32,849 bases of DNA from Bacillus sp. SM2101 (GTDB taxonomy: Bacteria; Bacillota; Bacilli; Bacillales; SM2101), in contig NZ_JAEUFG010000039.1 of the NCBI RefSeq assembly GCF_018588585.1, positions 1 through 32,849 on the forward strand. The letters run 5' to 3'. The position numbers and the translations under genes were made by a program. Positions 8,309-15,548 of the stretch are shown one piece after another. The notes beneath the pieces are model-generated. The model did not search any database, had not been told where the DNA came from, and saw only the letters and a list, made by a program, of their open reading frames with translations. Within the stretch, counting starts at the first letter, position 1. Each line of letters opens with the position of its first letter.

Positions 8309-8782
8309 TTAAAAAACAGTTAAATTCATAGCACGAGTCCGAACAAATGCATCTCTGACATCGCCTTGCATTTCAGCCGCAGAAGCCATTAGAAATATAG
8401 TATCGGCAGTTAAACAATTCATACCAAAAGTAAAATTAGGAGCAGTGCTATGTTCTACTTGGAAATCTGATTCAAGTTGAACGCCACTTACGGTATCTGC
8501 TAAAATTGGAGAAACTTGAATTCTATTGCCTTCAAACATTGCAGCTAAACGATAATTTATTACAAATTTATAAGAAACAGGTTGGGAAGGTAGAGTATCA
8601 TTTACTGCTGGTAATGCTCCTATAAAAAAATTCGACTGAAAACTTCCATCAATCTTCACTTGTCTACCTTGAACGTATTCAGGTAATTTTAATTCTAAAA
8701 GGGTAACCTCGTTTCCATCGTCAGGCAATAATATTGCTCGTTCTTCTTGAACAGCAAATAGCTGTGTAACATTTTCGGTCAT
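8309..8782 (-). CDS. protein A1: unknown beta-rich protein, paralog of 28732-29202
   Basis: This is a 157-aa soluble-looking protein with no signal peptide or membrane segment. It is clearly paralogous to the product of 28732-29202 (roughly 40 % identity by eye). Shared blocks are QEER near residue 12, LPxDGxxVxLLxLxxPE, GRQxKxDGxFQSNFF (about residues 39-53), LxDTVSGVQ and VEHxTxPNFT in the middle, and a C-terminal MASxxExQGxxxxAFVxTRxMN. Alternating hydrophobics suggest a beta-sandwich. GTGGAGG precedes the ATG by about 11 bases; an in-frame stop just upstream excludes a longer start. It is divergent from 9136-9507 across about 350 bases. Its role is unknown; a spore-surface component is a guess from context and from the absence of an export signal. 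Confidence 0.8.
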   Translation of the reverse strand: MTENVTQLFAVQEERAILLPDDGNEVTLLELKLPEYVQGRQVKIDGSFQSNFFIGALPAVNDTLPSQPVSYKFVINYRLAAMFEGNRIQVSPILADTVSGVQLESDFQVEHSTAPNFTFGMNCLTADTIFLMASAAEMQGDVRDAFVRTRAMNLTVF

Positions 8783-9135
8783 GACACATCATTCCTCCAC
8801 TTTAAAATTTTAATCGAAATTCCACCGCCAATTGATTGTTATGTATGACATAGCTATTCCTATACCAAATATTTGAAAATGAATATGTATGAGACTAATA
8901 AAATAATTCTAGGGAAGCAGTATGTAGATGTTCTTGTTTTCTCTATTTATTAGTTTAGTATACTTTCAATAAAAAGATAAATTGTTTCCAGCATCATGTT
9001 AAATTACAACCGACTCAATATTTACAAAATCATCTCTAAGCAGTTTGTCCAAGCATATATTATTTAATTGAATAAAATATTCTGAGATTCCTTTTAAAAT
9101 TGAGGAATGGATATAATATTTTGGAGGTGAGTACA
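8783..9135. promoter_or_regulatory. divergent promoter region of the A1/B1 pair
   Basis: This 353-base AT-rich region must hold both promoters. On the minus strand CATACATAA (about 8837-8845) resembles a mother-cell sigma-E/sigma-K type -10 element (CATACA-T / CATA---TA), but no matching -35 at the right spacing was clear. No open frame with a ribosome binding site is present. Confidence 0.35.
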
Positions 9136-9507
9136 TTGTCTGTATGTATTGATACAACTCTACCTGATTTCCTTTTAGCTAATCAGCAATATTCCTATCA
9201 ATCATGTGACCTTTCAACAGAACCAGATACTGGTACAGAAGTGAGAACATTAATTTCATTAGGGAACCCAAAGCAAGTAGGACAATTCGAGGTTAAAGTG
9301 TTGGTTAATGATACATTTGTTGAAGTAGACTTTGATGAAAACGGTGTGTTTTTATCTAACCCAACGATTCTTGATAATAAATGTAGTCAGTTTCTCATTA
9401 CATTTTTTGAAGAAGATAATTATAGATTTCAAGTGACTGTTTTTAGGATATCAGATGGGAAAGAGCTTGCGGAAGAAGTTACAAATATCAGAGTAGCAGA
9501 CTGTTAA
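9136..9507 (+). CDS. protein B1: unknown small beta-rich protein, distant paralog of 27634-28014
   Basis: This is a 123-aa protein beginning SVCIDTTLPDFLL. I chose the TTG at 9136 because TTGGAGGTGA ends 5 bases before it; an upstream TTG at 9100 would read through that ribosome binding site. There is no export signal. It shares with 27634-28014 an overall layout and a core FDENGxxxxNxTI...C...FLITF followed by an aromatic-rich segment (about residues 72-100). Cysteines are sparse but placed at similar points. It is divergent from A1. A small beta-sandwich is likely; function is unknown. Confidence 0.75.
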   Translation: MSVCIDTTLPDFLLANQQYSYQSCDLSTEPDTGTEVRTLISLGNPKQVGQFEVKVLVNDTFVEVDFDENGVFLSNPTILDNKCSQFLITFFEEDNYRFQVTVFRISDGKELAEEVTNIRVADC

Positions 9508-9565
9508 AAAAATTGCGGGAAAAATTTCAAGACTTTTGAAAGATTAAACAGTTTTATTGAAAAAA

Positions 9566-9590
9566 GCCCTAGATTATTTGAATCTAGGGC
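9566..9590 (-). terminator. rho-independent terminator (minus strand), possibly bidirectional
   Basis: GCCCTAGATT (9566-9575) pairs perfectly with AATCTAGGGC (9581-9590). On the minus strand it is followed by TTTTTTC. It ends the transcript of 9686-9835 and may also stop B1 from the other side. Confidence 0.8.
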
Positions 9591-9685
9591 AGAAAGAAGG
9601 GGAAAAACTTATGAAAAATCATCATATTAATTATTGACCAAATGCAAGCAAGATAAACATGATTTTTAAACCTCAGATAAACGAC

Positions 9686-9835
9686 TTATCTTTGACCTAT
9701 TATGTGCATTTCACCTTTCCCATCTATACGATATAGAATCCACTTAACAATCCATACCTCATGATAATTATCTAACTCATATAATTTGCAATCTTCTATT
9801 ACTCCCGTTCGTGTAAATCTCCTTGTTTTCTTCAT
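9686..9835 (-). CDS. 49-aa basic protein, unknown
   Basis: The protein reads MKKTRRFTRTGVIEDCKLYE and continues LDNYHEVWIVKWILYRIDGK to GEMHIIGQR. GGGAG stands 7 bases before the ATG on the minus strand, and a strong minus-strand terminator (9566-9590) lies downstream, so a dedicated transcript is likely. The N-terminus is strongly basic, followed by an amphipathic/aromatic stretch. No family is recognised. It is short enough to be missed by length-filtered gene callers. Confidence 0.65.
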   Translation of the reverse strand: MKKTRRFTRTGVIEDCKLYELDNYHEVWIVKWILYRIDGKGEMHIIGQR

Positions 9836-10009
9836 ATGTATCTCCCGTTAGATAGAGAAGTATTTATATGAATAGTTTCCCAGAATACTAGATTAAAGTC
9901 TGAATTGTTAAGCTTATATTTTATTAAATATAATGTATTTTCATGTCTTATTTTAGAGGATATACCAAAATTATGTAGAAAATATTATTGTTGAAGGAGG
10001 AGAAGGTAA

Positions 10010-10314
10010 GTGGAAAAAATTAAGATTTCAAAGCTGATATTATTCTTTATTACTTATCATCATTGAAGTTTAACGGTGAATTTGATCAACCAGGGTTTCC
10101 TTTTTCATACGTTTATACTTCAAACAATAAAATATTGGAAAAGCTAGAATCAAAGAGGCACTTCGACAAAATTAAAGATTTATTTGAAGTGAATAATATA
10201 GACGAATTAATAGAGAAGTTCGAAGGTTTTAACAACCTTATAAGGAAGGATATCCAAATTCTTTTAAAGGATACCGGAGATAAAATTTCATATAGATTAT
10301 TCAGAAATAGTTAA
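10010..10314 (+). pseudogene. frameshifted small protein gene
   Basis: A strong AAGGAGGAGAAGG precedes a GTG at 10010 (VEKI...), but that frame stops after 18 codons. The next frame, open from 10024, reads DFKADIILYYLSSLKFNGEF and on to LLKDTGDKISYRLFRNS at 10314. One missing base between about 10020 and 10024 restores a single protein of roughly 100 aa starting (V/M)EKI-x-DFKADIIL. Without the repair, translation could only begin at a TTG at 10063 that has no ribosome binding site. The family is unknown; the sequence is helical and charged, with no membrane segment. It precedes the hfq-like gene. Confidence 0.55.
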
Positions 10315-10385
10315 TTACAGATAAAATGACCATTTTATTTGGTTAAAGACTACATATGGATTATACAAAGGAAGAGGGTCAAAAA

Positions 10386-10616
10386 ATGAAAAGTAATAAA
10401 AGTCAAATCAATCAACAAGATACTCAACTTTTAGAAGCGAAAGAAAATCAATTGCTTGTTACAATTATTTTGGTTGGGGGCTTTCAGTTTAGATGTAAGG
10501 TAATCGATTTTGACATCTTCACTGTACTTGTAGACGTAGAAGGGAAACAACAGCTAATATATAAACATGCTATTTCTACTGTTGTGAATAATACAACTAC
10601 TAAAAAACAAAGATGA
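10386..10616 (+). CDS. hfq: Hfq-like RNA chaperone paralog
   Basis: This 76-aa protein has the Sm fold. Residues about 8-16 (NQQDTQLLE) are the N-terminal helix with the conserved Q-D-x-x-L. Sm1 is TIILVGGFQFRCKVIDFDIFTVLV (27-49), and Sm2 ends with YKHAIS (59-64), the hallmark of bacterial Hfq. Differences from classical Hfq are GG for NG before FQ, Cys for Gly in the usual LRG, and I for N in FDNFTVL. These positions lie in or near RNA-binding faces, so specificity may be altered. I start at 10386 (AAGAGGG seven bases upstream) rather than an ATG at 10356 without a ribosome binding site. It lies in an accessory setting, not next to miaA, so it is probably an additional copy. An hfq call for the family is safe; equivalence to the chromosomal gene is not. 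Confidence 0.85.
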   Translation: MKSNKSQINQQDTQLLEAKENQLLVTIILVGGFQFRCKVIDFDIFTVLVDVEGKQQLIYKHAISTVVNNTTTKKQR

Positions 10617-10650
10617 TTATTAATGATTTATAGATGTGGTGGGGGATATC

Positions 10651-11532
10651 GTGAAGAAAAATTGGTTGTTAACTATTATAGGCTTGTTGCTATCTATATT
10701 CATTGCTGGTTGTACTAATACGTCAAGTTCAGCACCATTGGACAATATATCAGAAGAAAAGATCGAAACAACAATAGAAAATAAAGATAATGAGAAAGAA
10801 ATATTAGCTGAACAGGATGAACAAGCTAAAAAACAATTAGAGGAACTTGAAAAAGAAAAAGAGCAAGAAGAATTAGCTCAACGTTTTCATTTAGAAGTAG
10901 CTACTGTTAGTAGAATTGTAGATGGTGATACAGTTGAATTGACTGACAATAGGAAAATACGTTTGGTTGGTGTAAATACTCCAGAATCGACGTCTAAAAT
11001 TGAAGAGTATGGAAAAGAAGCAAGTAAATACACACAATCACAATTAGAAGGAAGACAAGTGTGGTTACAAAAAGACGTATCTGATACTGACAGGTATGAT
11101 CGTTTCTTACGTATTATTTGGCTCGATATTCCTACAGATGATATGGATGAATCAGAAATAAGAGAAAAAATGTTTAATGCTGATTTGGTCATTAATGGTT
11201 TTGCAGAGCCTTCTACATATACTCCAGATGTAAAATATAGTGATTATTTTATCAAGTTTGCAAGGGAAGCGCGTGAAAATAATACCGGACTGTGGGCTTT
11301 CGGAGAAAACGGAACTACCAAAGGCGATCTAGATGGAGAAAAGGAAGCTTCAAAAATAAATTCAACATCTACTCAACAAGATTATGATAGTTCATCAAAC
11401 GAAGTAGGCGTAGAATCATTTAAAAATTGTACAGAACTTAAAAAGATACATCCAAACGGAGTTGGTTCCGACCACCCTGCATATGCATCTAAACATGATC
11501 GTGACAAAGATGGCTGGGCTTGCGAAAGCTAG
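10651..11532 (+). CDS. lipoprotein thermonuclease (SNase family) with C-terminal Excalibur domain
   Basis: This is a 293-aa secreted nuclease. The N-terminal VKKNWLLTIIGLLLSIFIAG followed by Cys21 is a lipoprotein signal, so the mature protein is probably tethered to the outer membrane face. Residues 36-78 are an acidic/lysine-rich coiled linker. The SNase domain spans about 82-225: RIVDGDTVEL, IRLVGVNTPE (R104, E112), DTDRYDRFLR (R151), and a C-terminal DYFIKFAREARENNTGLW. The catalytic Arg/Glu/Arg set is present. The C-terminus (about 255-293) is an Excalibur calcium-binding motif, FKNCTELKK...DRDKDGWACES. Start: GTG at 10651 with GGGGG five bases upstream; upstream GTGs would include the ribosome binding site. 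It follows the hfq-like gene by 34 bases and may share its transcript. Confidence 0.9.
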   Translation: MKKNWLLTIIGLLLSIFIAGCTNTSSSAPLDNISEEKIETTIENKDNEKEILAEQDEQAKKQLEELEKEKEQEELAQRFHLEVATVSRIVDGDTVELTDNRKIRLVGVNTPESTSKIEEYGKEASKYTQSQLEGRQVWLQKDVSDTDRYDRFLRIIWLDIPTDDMDESEIREKMFNADLVINGFAEPSTYTPDVKYSDYFIKFAREARENNTGLWAFGENGTTKGDLDGEKEASKINSTSTQQDYDSSSNEVGVESFKNCTELKKIHPNGVGSDHPAYASKHDRDKDGWACES

Positions 11533-11555
11533 TTAACATGATCGAAAAGGGTATT

Positions 11556-11584
11556 TATCTTATAACTATGTATCTGATAAGATA
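11556..11584. promoter_or_regulatory. inverted repeat upstream of the HU gene
   Basis: TATCTTAT (11556-11563) and ATAAGATA (11577-11584) flank a 13-base spacer just after the nuclease stop and 32 bases before the HU start. It could be a weak terminator of the nuclease transcript or an operator for HU. Confidence 0.35.
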
Positions 11585-11615
11585 TAAGTCTGTTACATAG
11601 AAAGGTGGAAATATA

Positions 11616-11891
11616 ATGAATAAAACAGAATTTATTAACGCAGTTGCTGAAAAAGCAGAACTTAGCAAAAAGGACGCAAGCAAAGTATTAGAAGCAGTAA
11701 CCAACTCAATTAGTGAAACACTAAAAGATGGTGACAAAGTTTCTCTTCTCGGCTTTGGAACATTTGAAGTACGTGAAAGAGCAGCTCGCAAAGGACGTAA
11801 TCCACAAACAGGTGAAGAAATTGTAATCGCAGCAAGTAAAGCACCTGCATTTAAACCAGGTAAAGAGTTAAAGGATGCTGTGAAAATCTAG
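11616..11891 (+). CDS. hup: HU-type DNA-binding protein
   Basis: A 91-aa HU/IHF-family protein. The N-terminal helices are [20 protein letters not shown]. The beta-arm region contains [20 protein letters not shown] with the conserved Arg-rich stretch and the R-N-P intercalation motif, and the C-terminus is [15 protein letters not shown]. Full family length (about 90 aa). AAAGGTGG precedes the ATG. It is expected to act as a homodimer that bends DNA non-specifically. It has its own terminator at 11905-11930. A copy next to accessory genes suggests a paralog of the main chromosomal HU, but the sequence is very conventional. Confidence 0.95.
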   Translation: MNKTEFINAVAEKAELSKKDASKVLEAVTNSISETLKDGDKVSLLGFGTFEVRERAARKGRNPQTGEEIVIAASKAPAFKPGKELKDAVKI

Positions 11892-11904
11892 TCAAAACCT
11901 TGAA

Positions 11905-11930
11905 AAGTCTATCATAAGATAGGCTTTTTT
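11905..11930 (+). terminator. rho-independent terminator of the HU gene
   Basis: AAGTCTATC (11905-11913) pairs with GATAGGCTT (11918-11926, one G-U pair) around ATAA, followed by a T-run. Confidence 0.85.
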
Positions 11931-12190
11931 CTGTTACATCAACACAATGAAGAGATAATAGGGTGGTTTGAAGCTTCAATATTTGTAGGACTGAAACTTG
12001 GAGATAATACCAAGGGCAAAAATAATAGAAGAAAGATGGAAATCGTCACCTTTAGTTACAACAGAAAAGAGTATTATATTGTTGCATTTATAAGGTTTAT
12101 AATAAAAAGACCATTTTTATTATGAATGGATACATTAATAACTATGAATTAACATATATTAACAAAACAACACGATTGACTACCACGACA
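11931..12190. other. intergenic, nothing recognised
   Basis: No open frame with a ribosome binding site and no clear hairpin; probably decayed sequence between the HU terminator and the dead YolD copy. Confidence 0.4.
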
Positions 12191-12195
12191 AAAAG

Positions 12196-12218
12196 AGCCC
12201 TGCAGAGTATGTAGGGCT
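12196..12218 (-). terminator. terminator of the dead YolD copy
   Basis: AGCCCT (12196-12201) pairs with AGGGCT (12213-12218); on the minus strand it is followed by CTTTTTG. It sits just after the stop of the 12220-12558 pseudogene. The intact YolD copy at 17839 lacks this hairpin. Confidence 0.7.
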
Positions 12219-12219
12219 G

Positions 12220-12558
12220 TTATATTATTTGTACATTAATAATGTCTTCAAATTTAATTATATGTATTTCATCGAATTTATCGGTTACTCTAATATGCCT
12301 ATGGTATTGATCTATAAAATGAATATATCCCATACATGGCTTAAAAGCCCCGTTCTCAAAATATGTCACAGTCACTTCTTGTGTAAACTCGAGTGCTTCC
12401 AGGACTGTACTTTAAATTTCCTCTATCTCATGCTCATCTAAGTCAGGCTTTTGCACCTTATAATAATCAGCCTTTGCTTCATTCATCATCTTCATATGTA
12501 CCGGTTGTATAACTGCGGATACCTATTTTATAATCCCTCGATTTTTCAAACGTATCAT
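12220..12558 (-). pseudogene. YolD-like gene, dead copy
   Basis: This is a near-identical duplicate (about nine bases in ten) of the YolD-like gene at 17839-18168. Alignment runs from the MIRLK start (ATG at 12558) to the common end EDIINVQII. Two in-frame stops kill it: one after NRGIIK (TAG, where the intact copy has Trp) and one after EHEIEEI (TAA, where the intact copy has Asn). There are no frameshifts, so decay is recent. Homology extends beyond the frame on both sides (about 12221-12600 against 17840-18225), so a segment was duplicated, not just the coding part. Confidence 0.85.
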
Positions 12559-12591
12559 CTCTGTACTTATTGTATACGAAAATACGTTCGT

Positions 12592-12765
12592 TTAATAAAG
12601 AAAAAAATTACAAAAATATAGTGTCCTGTCCACACATTTAATATAGTTAGCATAAGCGATTTTTCTATTAGGAGCAATAGCAAGTGGAGTTTCATCGACT
12701 GAAATTGTTGAAATTAGAGTATGGGTTTTCACATCAATTACTAATGTAGCCATATTTATATAACT
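12592..12765 (-). pseudogene. fragment of a YVTN beta-propeller gene
   Basis: The minus strand reads MATLVIDVKTHTLISTISV then DETPLAIAPNRKIAYANYIK, which is one blade of the same repeat found in 24293-25325 (VIDVKTHSVISTV...P..IA..P.GK.AYV.N). It has lost two or three residues in the TPNGK turn and ends in unrelated sequence. There is no ribosome binding site. It is a relic of a propeller gene on the opposite strand to the longer copy. Confidence 0.6.
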
Positions 12766-13025
12766 CTTCATTAGATGATTAATAAAAGAATATGAGAGAA
12801 TTTTTAAAATGATGTCAGTCAAGTCGTTTGATATAAAAATAAAACTTGAATTTTAATGAAATGGGGGTTATTGTGGCTGCTTTTTACAAGTGAACAAATA
12901 TATTAAAATGATGATTTTACCTGTTCGCGTTTTAAATTGTATTAATATAGTAAGTTATCAGTACAAGCACTTTCTCTCTTTTCACATATAATGTTGTGAA
13001 TAATTAAGAGAGGAGTTAGAAATAA

Positions 13026-13748
13026 ATGAAAACAATGAGTTTTAATATTCTTGCTGATAGAAGAACTTGGAACAGTCGTAAAGATGGCATTATTAACAAA
13101 ATTCTCGAAATAGATCCTGATATTGCAGGACTTCAAGAAGCTTTGGCAACTCAAAGAGTAGATTTAATCGATGGACTATCTGACTCATACGATTTAGTTG
13201 AGTTTAACATTCCTGGTAACTATGATAACCCTATTTTAATAAGAAAAGACTATTTTACAATTCTTGATTCAGGTTTTGTTGAAGCTGCTGAGTGTAATTT
13301 TATACGCTATGTTACGTGGCTGCTTTTAAGAGAAAATAACTCATGCAATGAATTCTATTTTTATAATAATCACTTCTGCTTTCAGCCATTATCAAGCAGA
13401 GAAGAGCAAGCCATCATACAAGCTGAAACAATTAATCAGCATCAAATGCAGTCATGCAGTAATGATTATGTCGCCATTGCAGTAGGAGATTTTAACTCGA
13501 ATAGGAATAGCTCTGTAATGCAATACCTGTTGGATCAAGTTCCAATTGAAGGCATACCTAATCCAGTAAATTTAGTGGACACATGGGATGTTGCAAACCC
13601 TAATGTAGCCAAGCCTCCTACAACAGATCGAGGAGCAGCCATTGATTGGATTCTTACACTTTCGGGCACAGATGTTACTGATGCAACTGTAGAAAACTCA
13701 GATGGATTTTCCGATCATTTTCCAGTAACGGCTACGTTTGAATTTTAG
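13026..13748 (+). CDS. endonuclease/exonuclease/phosphatase-family protein
   Basis: This 240-aa protein is a compact member of the EEP superfamily (DNase I, sphingomyelinase, exonuclease III fold). Signature residues are all visible: N7 in MSFNILA, E38 in GLQEAL, H116 in NNHFCF, D155 and N157 in VGDFNSN, D207 in DWIL and D230-H231 in SDHFPV. It is divalent-metal dependent by family. It lacks a signal peptide and any extra domain, so it is predicted to be intracellular (or released on lysis, or spore-packed). That makes a secreted sphingomyelinase unlikely. GAGAGGAG precedes the ATG. The substrate (nucleic acid, phosphoester or inositol phosphate) cannot be decided from motifs alone. Confidence 0.85.
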   Translation: MKTMSFNILADRRTWNSRKDGIINKILEIDPDIAGLQEALATQRVDLIDGLSDSYDLVEFNIPGNYDNPILIRKDYFTILDSGFVEAAECNFIRYVTWLLLRENNSCNEFYFYNNHFCFQPLSSREEQAIIQAETINQHQMQSCSNDYVAIAVGDFNSNRNSSVMQYLLDQVPIEGIPNPVNLVDTWDVANPNVAKPPTTDRGAAIDWILTLSGTDVTDATVENSDGFSDHFPVTATFEF

Positions 13749-13757
13749 AAAGCAAAT

Positions 13758-13787
13758 GAAGATAACCTAGCTTTTTAGGATATCTTC
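13758..13787 (+). terminator. hairpin after the EEP gene
   Basis: GAAGATA-A-CCTA pairs with TAGG-A-TATCTTC (13758-13787) with a single A/A mismatch. The following T-run is short (TTAC), so termination may be partial. Confidence 0.6.
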
Positions 13788-13892
13788 TTACATAGGATTT
13801 ATCCATTAAATTTAATCAATAAAACGCAATAAAACGCTCTATTTTAATTCAAATCATTTGCTAGTGTGATAAGAATGAGGCCTATATAAGCG

Positions 13893-14470
13893 ATGGCTAT
13901 TCACAAAAAATTGTCGGCTATTCCTTTTCATCGGAAATGACAACTGAAGTTACAACTTTCTCATTTAATCTAACAATAGAGTGGATATCGGCTTTTTTTC
14001 ATTAATGGTTGGACACGTTTCAAACTTATGTGGATTCCTTCTTCTGTTAATTTATGGTGAATTGTTAGAGACCCATAATGCCCCTTACTCTCTTTATAGA
14101 TGGTTGTCATTTGGTCAGTAATTTATCTATTTCCTCTTTCATGTTATGGCGCATAGCCTTTTTTTAGATTTCTTTCTCCTCTTCAAGATGAAGCACTTGT
14201 TTTTGTATCTTTGAAGCATCATCAGCCGTAATGCTAGAACCATCTTCTGTTTCAATATGAGTGTATTCTCATATTCCTATTATAAATGGTTACTTCAGCT
14301 ACACCATATTCATCACTAAGTTCTTTAACTAAGCTACCAGAACTAAAAGTTTAACGATATCTTCTTGAAATCTTGAGAATATTTTTTGCCTGTATTATTA
14401 TTTCTCGTATAGAGACAACCACCTTTTGTACATCTTATGTACTTAAGGAAGTTGTGTCCATAAAACAGTT
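13893..14470 (-). mobile_element. scrambled remnant of an IS3/IS150-like element
   Basis: On the minus strand, from about 14465, the sequence reads an IS3 orfA-like helix-turn-helix in several frames (NTGKKYSQDFKKDIVKLL, SLVKELSDEYGVAEVTIYN). It then reads the start of orfB (IHSYETEDGS, LTK, and DNA closely matching 60-200 of this window, including the GAAACGTGTCCAACG stretch). Frameshifts and stops are frequent. Next to it, in the opposite orientation, 13899-13953 repeats the DNA of 380-435 (GAAAAATTGTCGGCTATTCC then TTTTCATCGGAAATGACAAC). So it is a rearranged, dead relative of the element at 1-826. GGACACAA near 14455 matches the inner terminal repeat of that element. Confidence 0.75.
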
Positions 14471-14550
14471 ACATGTTAAATATAATATGTTTTATTAAAA
14501 AGTACGATTAAGCTATGACACAATAAAACTCTCATTATAGCTAAATAAAT

Positions 14551-14577
14551 TCTAGCCCCTAACAAAGAGGAGCTAGA
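14551..14577 (-). terminator. terminator of 14581-14925
   Basis: TCTAGC...CCT pairs with AGG...GCTAGA (14551-14577) with one mismatch; on the minus strand it is followed by ATTTATTT. Confidence 0.65.
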
Positions 14578-14580
14578 TTC

Positions 14581-14925
14581 TTAAAACGGGTTATTACTTT
14601 TAGGTTTACCACAGGTTAAATCTACAATATCATTGTTAAATTCCAATTCAGTTAGGTCGTCAAGATTATCTACACATTCAAACTGTTGAGGTGGAAGTAG
14701 ATCAATTAACAATAAAAAAACTTCCATAGTATCTTTACCGTTAGGAGGAATCTCTACAGTTTGAACAAAAGCAGGTGTGTTTGCAGGGAATAGGCTAGTA
14801 GTCAAAATTTGTTTTGCCTTCTCTTCATAACAATCTAAAATACATGCGAATCGATCCAGAGAACCTGGTTCAAATTCATCAATGCAATCTCTAACACATG
14901 CTAAAGTTTCTTTCCAAGTTGCCAT
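14581..14925 (-). CDS. 114-aa protein with paired cysteines, unknown
   Basis: This soluble protein has no signal peptide. The first 40 residues are helical with two C-x-x-x-C pairs (CVRDC, CILDC) at the ends of an apparent helical hairpin, WKETLACVRDCIDEFEPGSL then DRFACILDCYEEKAKQIL. The rest is beta-like and acidic (FVQTVEIPPNGKDTMEVFLLL...) and ends with one more Cys. GCAAGGAGG precedes the ATG. The spacing suggests disulfide-locked helices (as in CHCH-like folds) or a metal site. No family is recognised. It is a single gene with its own terminator. Confidence 0.75.
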   Translation of the reverse strand: MATWKETLACVRDCIDEFEPGSLDRFACILDCYEEKAKQILTTSLFPANTPAFVQTVEIPPNGKDTMEVFLLLIDLLPPQQFECVDNLDDLTELEFNNDIVDLTCGKPKSNNPF

Positions 14926-15483
14926 AATATGCCTCCTTGCATACTGAGAAAATCAAGTTATGATTTACAAAAACAATATATGTAAACGAATTTAATATGT
15001 GCTGCATATAAAGTAAATTAAGGGAAAGATAAAAAAACGAGTATTTTATATGAAGGTTAATAGAAAACTGAATGGCATGATTTATTAGATACAATGCACC
15101 TTATGGTCAAAGTGAAGATATATTGTCAACTTGTTTTAAATGTAGGGTAGTATTGTTATTCTCCCCCTCTACTAATTTCCCCTACTCAAACGATCGTTAG
15201 TAAAAATCAATTCCGTGCATTAGCTGTTTGATTCCTAAATAACCAGTTGATTCTCTTTTAAAATGACCTCGATGCTAGGTCAGATGAATAACTTAATAAA
15301 TATACCAAATATAGGTTTACAAAAAGTGTAAGACATCCAAATTATCTATGCATAATCTATAAACACAAACCTTGTTGCGTGTTCTATTTTTTCAGTGAAT
15401 GCTTATAAAAACACATCTTTGTTTTACTAGGTAGTTATTTCTGTTTCTTTATACAATTCTAGTTATAACATGTTAGCTAAGTA
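14926..15483. other. intergenic, nothing recognised
   Basis: About 560 bases without a supported gene. The only long open frame (14891-15094, minus) overlaps the promoter of 14581-14925 and lacks a ribosome binding site. Confidence 0.4.
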
Positions 15484-15516
15484 TAGCAGTGACCTGGAGA
15501 ATCCTGGTCACTGCTA
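15484..15516. terminator. perfect hairpin between convergent directions
   Basis: TAGCAGTGACC (15484-15494) pairs perfectly with GGTCACTGCTA (15506-15516). There is no T-run on the minus side and only a delayed one (AATTAATTTTT) on the + side. It lies 33 bases past the cupin stop and probably marks its transcript end. Confidence 0.5.
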
Positions 15517-15548
15517 TGAATTAATTTTTATAGAATCGTTTTGTTTTA

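Noticed and set aside
8309-8782. A1 as a BclA-type C1q-like C-terminal domain
   Set aside because: No collagen-like repeats, no BclA signature residues; only a generic beta pattern.
10887-11192. Open frame antisense to the thermonuclease
   Set aside because: Lies wholly within the conserved SNase domain on the other strand; no ribosome binding site.
11555-11791. Open frame antisense to the HU gene
   Set aside because: Shadow of a strongly coding HU gene with a proper start and terminator.
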